A DNA stretch of 64,000 nucleotides. Source: Pararhodobacter oceanensis. GTDB lineage: Bacteria > Pseudomonadota > Alphaproteobacteria > Rhodobacterales > Rhodobacteraceae. Both the position numbers and the translations under genes were made by a program. The stretch lies in contig NZ_QDKM01000011.1 of the NCBI RefSeq assembly GCF_003076755.1, positions 35,413 to 99,412 of the forward strand, in the 5' to 3' direction. Each line of letters starts with the position of its first letter. The first letter of the stretch is position 1. Shown here in pieces: positions 59,452-64,000 of this stretch. Below the pieces are notes generated by a model. The model saw only the letters and a program-made list of their open reading frames with translations. It did no database searches and had not been told where the DNA came from.

Positions 59452-61875
59452 ATGCCTCATATAGCCCCGAAGACCGATCCGAAAACCCTGCCGAAACAAG
59501 CTGCTAACGGCACTCGCAGCCTGCCGGAGCCTGCGGGCTGGGCGGCGCGGCTTGAAGGGCGCTGGCTGATCGGATTTGGCCTGCTATTCGTCGGGCTCGC
59601 ACTGGCGGCGATGGTGATTGGCGCCGGATCATCGGCCCTGATCCTCGGGGCCATGGGCGCGAGTCTGGTGGTATTGGGCGGAGCGGCGCTGATTATCGAG
59701 GCGCGAAACCGCAAGGCACAGGGCGATCTGGCGGCGGTCATGGCGCGCGCCACGCAGCGAGATCCCGAGCCGGTTTTGATCACCGATGGCAAGGGTAATC
59801 TGCTGTCGGCGAATGGCGCCGCTGATGGCTGGGTCGATCCTGCCGAGGCTTTGACGCTCTGGTGTGTTAACCCTGATGAGATTGCGGCCATGGTATTGTC
59901 TGACGTTTTGGCGCATGGGCAGGCCATTCGTGAATATACGCGCAAAGACAGTGTGTTACATCTGGCTGTTCACACGGTGGATGAGGCGCGGACAGTGCTG
60001 GTTTGGCGGTTCTCGATGCGGCAGATCGAGCAAAAGCGCGATTTGGATAGTCTTGGCGTGCCGATCATCACGCTGGAAGCCGCGGGGCTGTCCGGCAATC
60101 TGGCAGCCCGCGCGCTCGGCGGGACCGAGGTGCTGGCCGATCTGGTCGCAGCGCTGGCAGAGGCGGAGGTCACCGCGACTGGCGGCGCATTTGTCACGCT
60201 GGCGGACGGGCAGAGGATGCAAGCGGTGCGGCTAAAGGCGGCCTCGGGTCGCGACGATATCATCCTCTTGCCACAGGCGTCGGAACTGGCGGTGCAAGAC
60301 CCGTCGCCGATGCTGGATTATGAGGAAATTCCGGTCGCATTGCTGCAGCTTGATCCGGCGGGGAAAATCTCGGGAACCAACCGGCTTGCGCGGACGCTTT
60401 TGGGGCTGAGTGCCAGTGATGAGCAATATTTCTGGCAGGTGGTCGAGGGGCTGGGTCGACCGGTCTCGGACTGGCTGGCGGATGCGCGCGCCGGCCGCGC
60501 CTTGGGGCGGCCCGAGATTTTACGCGCCTCGCTGACCGGCACCGAGACCTATGTGCAGATCATCCTGCGGCGCGCCAGCGGACCGACGAATTCGGATGCT
60601 TTGGTCGCGGTGATCTCGGATGCGACCGAGTTGAAATCGCTGGAAGCGCGCTTTGTCCAGAGCCAGAAAATGCAGGCCATCGGGCAATTGGCGGGCGGGG
60701 TTGCGCATGATTTCAACAACTTGCTGACCGCGATTTCTGGGCATTGCGACCTGCTGTTGCTCAATCGTGACCGGTTTGACCCCGATTACAACGATTTGCT
60801 GCAAATCCATCAGAACTCCAATCGCGCGGCGGCTTTGGTGCGGCAATTGCTCGCCTTCTCGCGCAAGCAAACCATGCGGCCCGAGAACCTGAGCTTAGAG
60901 AGTCTGCTGGAGGATCTGACCCATCTGTTAACCCGTTTGGTCGGCGAGAGGATCGTGCTGACCCTGAGCCATGACCGCAGCATTCGCGGGATCAGAGCGG
61001 ACCGGCGGCAGTTGGAACAGGTGATCATGAATCTGGTGGTCAACGCCCGCGATGCGATGCCGATGGGCGGCGAGATCCGGCTGGAGACCCATGTCAAGAT
61101 CCTGACCACCGAGCAGGATCATGGCCGCGTGCAACTGCCCGCCGGTCGCTATGCCACGATCAAGGTCATCGACGAAGGTATTGGAATCCCTAAGGAAATC
61201 ATCGACAAGATTTTCGAGCCGTTCTTTTCGACCAAGCGATTGGGCGAGGGGACGGGGTTGGGGCTGTCCACCGCATACGGGATTGTCAAACAGATGGGCG
61301 GCTATATTTTTGCCAATAGTGTCGAGGGTTCGGGCACCGAGTTTACGCTGTATTTTGCCTGTCTGCCTGATGACGCGGTGCTGTCTTTGGACAAGCCGAC
61401 ACCGCCCCGGCCTGTCGCTGCTGACAGCGAGGCGGCAGCGGCGGCGTTAACCACGAGCTCCAGTGACCAGAGCGCCACACGCCTGCCCCCGCCGGATGAG
61501 GGGCTGAAGGGCGGAACCATTCTATTGGTTGAAGACGAGGCGCCGGTGCGGGCCTTTGCGGCGCGGGCGCTGCGGTTGCAGGGGTATCAGGTCTTCGAGG
61601 CGGCAGATGGTGAACAAGCGCTTGAATTTCTAGAGGATTCTACTTTGCGGATTGATCTTTTTGTTACCGATGTGATCATGCCCGGCATCGACGGGCCGGG
61701 CTGGGTGGCGCAGGCGTTGCGCACTCGTCCGGGCACGCCAGTGGTCTTTGTCTCGGGCTATACCGAGGACACATTGAGCGCGGCGCTGTCGCATACGCCG
61801 AAAGCGGTGTTTCTGGGCAAACCCTTCTCGCTGGGGGAATTGAACGACACGATTAACCAACAACTCGAGGCGTAA
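59452..61875 (+). CDS. cckA: Hybrid histidine kinase CckA
   Basis: An 807-residue protein with two N-terminal membrane segments (about 40-60 and 65-85), PAS-type sensing regions (about 110-200 and 285-400), the phospho-accepting His419 in GGVAHDFNNLLTAISGH, an ATPase domain ending GEGTGLGLSTAYGIVKQMGG, and a receiver domain with Asp740 in FVTDVIMPGIDGPGW. The order and the His-box are those of CckA, the kinase that feeds ChpT and CtrA. In Rhodobacterales this pathway controls motility, gene-transfer agents and quorum responses. It starts 95 bases after rsmB on the same strand. Confidence 0.95.
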   Translation: MPHIAPKTDPKTLPKQAANGTRSLPEPAGWAARLEGRWLIGFGLLFVGLALAAMVIGAGSSALILGAMGASLVVLGGAALIIEARNRKAQGDLAAVMARATQRDPEPVLITDGKGNLLSANGAADGWVDPAEALTLWCVNPDEIAAMVLSDVLAHGQAIREYTRKDSVLHLAVHTVDEARTVLVWRFSMRQIEQKRDLDSLGVPIITLEAAGLSGNLAARALGGTEVLADLVAALAEAEVTATGGAFVTLADGQRMQAVRLKAASGRDDIILLPQASELAVQDPSPMLDYEEIPVALLQLDPAGKISGTNRLARTLLGLSASDEQYFWQVVEGLGRPVSDWLADARAGRALGRPEILRASLTGTETYVQIILRRASGPTNSDALVAVISDATELKSLEARFVQSQKMQAIGQLAGGVAHDFNNLLTAISGHCDLLLLNRDRFDPDYNDLLQIHQNSNRAAALVRQLLAFSRKQTMRPENLSLESLLEDLTHLLTRLVGERIVLTLSHDRSIRGIRADRRQLEQVIMNLVVNARDAMPMGGEIRLETHVKILTTEQDHGRVQLPAGRYATIKVIDEGIGIPKEIIDKIFEPFFSTKRLGEGTGLGLSTAYGIVKQMGGYIFANSVEGSGTEFTLYFACLPDDAVLSLDKPTPPRPVAADSEAAAAALTTSSSDQSATRLPPPDEGLKGGTILLVEDEAPVRAFAARALRLQGYQVFEAADGEQALEFLEDSTLRIDLFVTDVIMPGIDGPGWVAQALRTRPGTPVVFVSGYTEDTLSAALSHTPKAVFLGKPFSLGELNDTINQQLEA

Positions 61876-61983
61876 GCTTGGCGCTGGCCCGCCGCGTTGC
61901 TGGGGCGCAAACTCCGGCTTGACGGTTGCACCCTGACGCGCGAGGCTGAGATGAGCGCGAGAACCCGGAATTGGAGCATTGGC

Positions 61984-62517
61984 ATGTCATTGATTTTATT
62001 GCGACATACCAGACCCGAAGGGGCGGATGGCATCTGCTATGGACGCAGCGACCTGCCGCTTGCCGAAGGGTTCGAGGCCGAGGTTGCGCGGCTCTTGGCG
62101 GAATTGCCGCAGGTGGTGCGTATCGTCACCTCGCCCTTGTCACGCTGTCGGTTGCTGGCCGAGGCGATCGGGGCGCGGCGCAACCAGAGGATCGAGAGCG
62201 ATCCGCGCCTGCTCGAGATGGATTTCGGCGAGTGGGAGAATCGCAGTTGGTCGGATATTCCGCGCGCGCAGATTGACGCATGGATGCAGGATTTCGATCA
62301 CGCAAAGCCTCATGGCGGCGAATCGGTATTTGATCTGGCGCAGCGCACCCATGCGGCGTTTGATGCGCTGAGCGGCGGTGCGGTGCCGGTGCTGGCGGTG
62401 ACCCATTCGGGCGTGATCCGCTCGGCGCTGGCGGGGCTGGGCGATCCGCAGGGCTGGCATGTGAACACCGATTTCGGCAACTGGCGGCAGGTGGATTGGC
62501 CTGCGCGCGCCGTGTGA
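61984..62517 (+). CDS. Histidine phosphatase (phosphoglycerate mutase-like / CobC-like)
   Basis: A 177-residue protein; ATG 61984 directly precedes the catalytic block SLILLRHTRPEGADGICYGRSDLP, where the RHT motif holds the phospho-His. Later features are TSPLSRCRLLAEAIG, MDFGEWENRSW and AVTHSGVIRS (second catalytic His). The size and the GICYGRSD motif fit alpha-ribazole phosphatase (CobC)-like members, which act late in cobalamin assembly, but general phosphatase activity cannot be excluded. Confidence 0.85.
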   Translation: MSLILLRHTRPEGADGICYGRSDLPLAEGFEAEVARLLAELPQVVRIVTSPLSRCRLLAEAIGARRNQRIESDPRLLEMDFGEWENRSWSDIPRAQIDAWMQDFDHAKPHGGESVFDLAQRTHAAFDALSGGAVPVLAVTHSGVIRSALAGLGDPQGWHVNTDFGNWRQVDWPARAV

Positions 62518-62598
62518 CGTCTGGGGCCGCGCAAATCGCCCGCCCACCGCGCGGCGGGGCTTGGCCCGAGCGATCCCAGAGCGTAGCCTGCCAAGACC

Positions 62599-63462
62599 AT
62601 GCAACCCGATCAAATCGACACATTTCTCGACCTTTGCGAGACGCTGAGTTTCAACCGCACCGCCGAGCGGTTGAGCGTGACGCAATCCACTGTCTCGGGG
62701 CGGATTGCGGCGCTTGAGCGGGCACTGGGGGTGATGCTGTTGCGGCGCTCGCGGGCGGGGTGCGAGTTGACCACCGAAGGCTTGCGCTTTGCCCCCCATG
62801 CGCGCGGTTTGCGCCATGCGATGACCGAAGCGCGGGCGGCGGCGCGCGGCGCGGGCGGCAATGCGATGACCATAAGGTTGGGCCTGCAAAATGACCTTGC
62901 GGCCAATGATCCGGCGCGTTGGGTGACGCGGATGCGGGCGCAGCTGCCACAGGCGGCGATCTATATCGAGGCGGATAATTCGGCGCAGATGTGCCGCGAT
63001 GTGCAGACCGGCGTGCTGGATCTGGCGCTGATGTTCACCCCCTATCCGACGCCCGATCTGCATTTCGAGAGCCTTGGCGAATTGCGCTATTGCATGGTCG
63101 CGCCGCCCGGTGTCGGGCTGGGTGCGTTCAGCCAGATCACCGCCGAGCGCTATGTGATGGGCAACCTCTCGCCGGCGTTCGAGCGCACCCATGCCGCGCT
63201 CTTGCCGCATCTGGCGATGCCTCCGCTGGCGGCGGGGCATTCGACCACCATCAAAGGGTTGATACAGGCGCTGGATGTTGCCGGATACCTCGAAGAGGGG
63301 ATCGCCCGTGATATGATCGAGGCGGGGCATGCCGAGCCGGTCAGCGGCGCGCCGATCCTGACCCAGCCAATCCATGCAGCCCTGCATTTTCGCAACCGGC
63401 ATCGCGCGGTCTGGCGTCGCCTGATCGTGGCCCTCAGAGACCAGATGGGAACCCTACAATGA
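62599..63462 (+). CDS. LysR-family transcriptional regulator
   Basis: A 287-residue protein. The N-terminal HTH is TFLDLCETLSFNRTAERLSV followed by TQSTVSGRIAALERALGVML, and residues about 90-287 form the substrate-binding domain. Its stop overlaps the start of the esterase gene (ATGA), so the two are co-transcribed, which is unusual for LysR genes (usually divergent). The esterase is the likely target. Confidence 0.92.
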   Translation: MQPDQIDTFLDLCETLSFNRTAERLSVTQSTVSGRIAALERALGVMLLRRSRAGCELTTEGLRFAPHARGLRHAMTEARAAARGAGGNAMTIRLGLQNDLAANDPARWVTRMRAQLPQAAIYIEADNSAQMCRDVQTGVLDLALMFTPYPTPDLHFESLGELRYCMVAPPGVGLGAFSQITAERYVMGNLSPAFERTHAALLPHLAMPPLAAGHSTTIKGLIQALDVAGYLEEGIARDMIEAGHAEPVSGAPILTQPIHAALHFRNRHRAVWRRLIVALRDQMGTLQ

Positions 63463-63923
63463 CGGCTCAAACCCCCAAAGACTACGCCTGGCTACCGCAA
63501 GATATCCAGGATTTCATCGCCAAAACCGCCGAGGCTTATCCGCCCGATGCGGTGGATTTCACCATTGCCGAGCAGCGCGCCTATTATGATGCCTCCTGCA
63601 AGAATTTCGACGTGCCGCATCCTGCGGGGCTGCGAAGCGAGGATCTGATGATCGCCGGTGTGCCCTGTCGGCGCTATACCCCGAGTGCGCCGCGCAAAGG
63701 GGTGACGGCGCTCTATTTCCACGGCGGCGGCTATATTCTGGGCGGGTTGGAGAGCCACGATTCGATTTGCGCGGAACTGTCGGAGGGCGCGCAGCTTGAG
63801 CTGGTGGCGGTCGATTACCGGCTTGCGCCCGAGCATAAACACCCCGCCGCCTATGAGGATTGCCTTGCGGTGGCGAGCAGTGTCCCAACAGTTGGTGTAA
63901 CTCCCGCCGGTAGTGCGGGCTGA
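63459..63923 (+). pseudogene. Hormone-sensitive-lipase-type esterase, broken by an insertion
   Basis: The first 139 residues are a normal start of an HSL-family alpha/beta hydrolase, with the oxyanion motif TALYFHGGGYILGGLESHDS and VVAVDYRLAPEHKHPAAYED (VDYRLAPE is diagnostic). From about 63876 the frame enters unrelated DNA and stops at 63923, before the GDSAGG nucleophile motif. Full members have about 310 residues. The rest of the gene would be expected beyond the inserted element, outside the window. Confidence 0.8.
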
Positions 63924-64000
63924 GCGGAGCCTTCGCATAGCGAAGCGAGGCCCGCGCGGGTCGCTTGGCGGCCATGGTTGTTCTTCGGCTAAGGTTTGGT
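63876..64000. mobile_element. Probable end of an insertion sequence
   Basis: Homology to the esterase stops abruptly at AGTGTCCCAACAGTTGGTGT (from about 63879), followed by non-coding DNA with a short hairpin (CTTCGC/GCGAAG near 63933-63947). The terminal motif resembles ends of IS256-type (mutator) elements, but I could not confirm the family, because the transposase gene and the other end are outside the window. Confidence 0.5.

Noticed and set aside
1..64000. CRISPR array, prophage or plasmid replication genes
   Set aside because: No regularly spaced repeats, cas genes, phage structural genes or rep/par genes were found on either strand; the ParD-like gene has no partition or toxin partner.

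Overview
The window looks like a chromosomal segment of a marine alphaproteobacterium of the Rhodobacterales (Roseobacter group). I infer this from a DddP-type DMSP lyase with every known metal ligand in place, a CckA cell-cycle kinase, a DksA with a single cysteine, the many TRAP/TTT solute transporters, and the high-GC codon use. No rRNA gene, CRISPR array or replication origin was seen; there is one tRNA (Asn).

Region A (1-24.2 kb) reads as one catabolic island. It opens with the end of a TRAP permease, followed by a 1076-residue self-sufficient reductive dehalogenase (B12 domain pseudo-repeat, two 4Fe-4S clusters, and a fused FMN/NAD/2Fe-2S reductase). A minus-strand run follows: SulP transporter, cytochrome P450, TctC binding protein. 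A second MarR regulator is divergent from an operon of sulfatase, internally deleted tctC, tctB, tctA, universal stress protein, second sulfatase, a 36-codon ORF and an FMN 2-hydroxy-acid oxidase. Next comes a tetrahydrofolate C1 module: PurU, a LuxR regulator, a LigM/DesA-like O-demethylase, and a MetV/MetF pair. Together these could import an aromatic substrate carrying halogen, sulfate ester and methoxyl groups, strip each substituent in the cytoplasm, and recycle the methyl carbon. Marine algal bromophenols and their sulfates/methyl ethers are an attractive but unproven substrate class. A CAA-N8-TTG motif recurs in front of several of these genes and may be a MarR operator.

Region B (24.3-40.2 kb) is mixed accessory DNA: a decayed IS5-type transposase; a co-directional run of MFS, periplasmic protein, cytochrome b561, RND adaptor and RND pump; a lysE/glxA pair cut at both facing 5' ends; a Crp-like regulator divergent from a small membrane protein; dddP; a chromate transporter; a ParD-like antitoxin divergent from a second methionine aminopeptidase over a 26-bp palindrome; and an Rrf2/flavoprotein/methyltransferase operon.

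Region C (40.7-46.7 kb) is a tightly packed iron/heme operon: siderophore-interacting protein with an extra N-terminal domain, TonB-dependent receptor, SbmA/BacA-type ABC exporter and ChaN-like protein.

Region D (46.8-62.6 kb) is core chromosome. After a short unrecognised patch at the 3' side of tRNA-Asn come a metallo-beta-lactamase-fold hydrolase, a sensor kinase, an FAD monooxygenase, dksA, moxR, xthA, trpE, a PpiD-like foldase, rsmB, cckA and a histidine phosphatase. At the right edge, a LysR regulator is followed by an esterase whose frame is broken by what looks like an insertion-sequence end.
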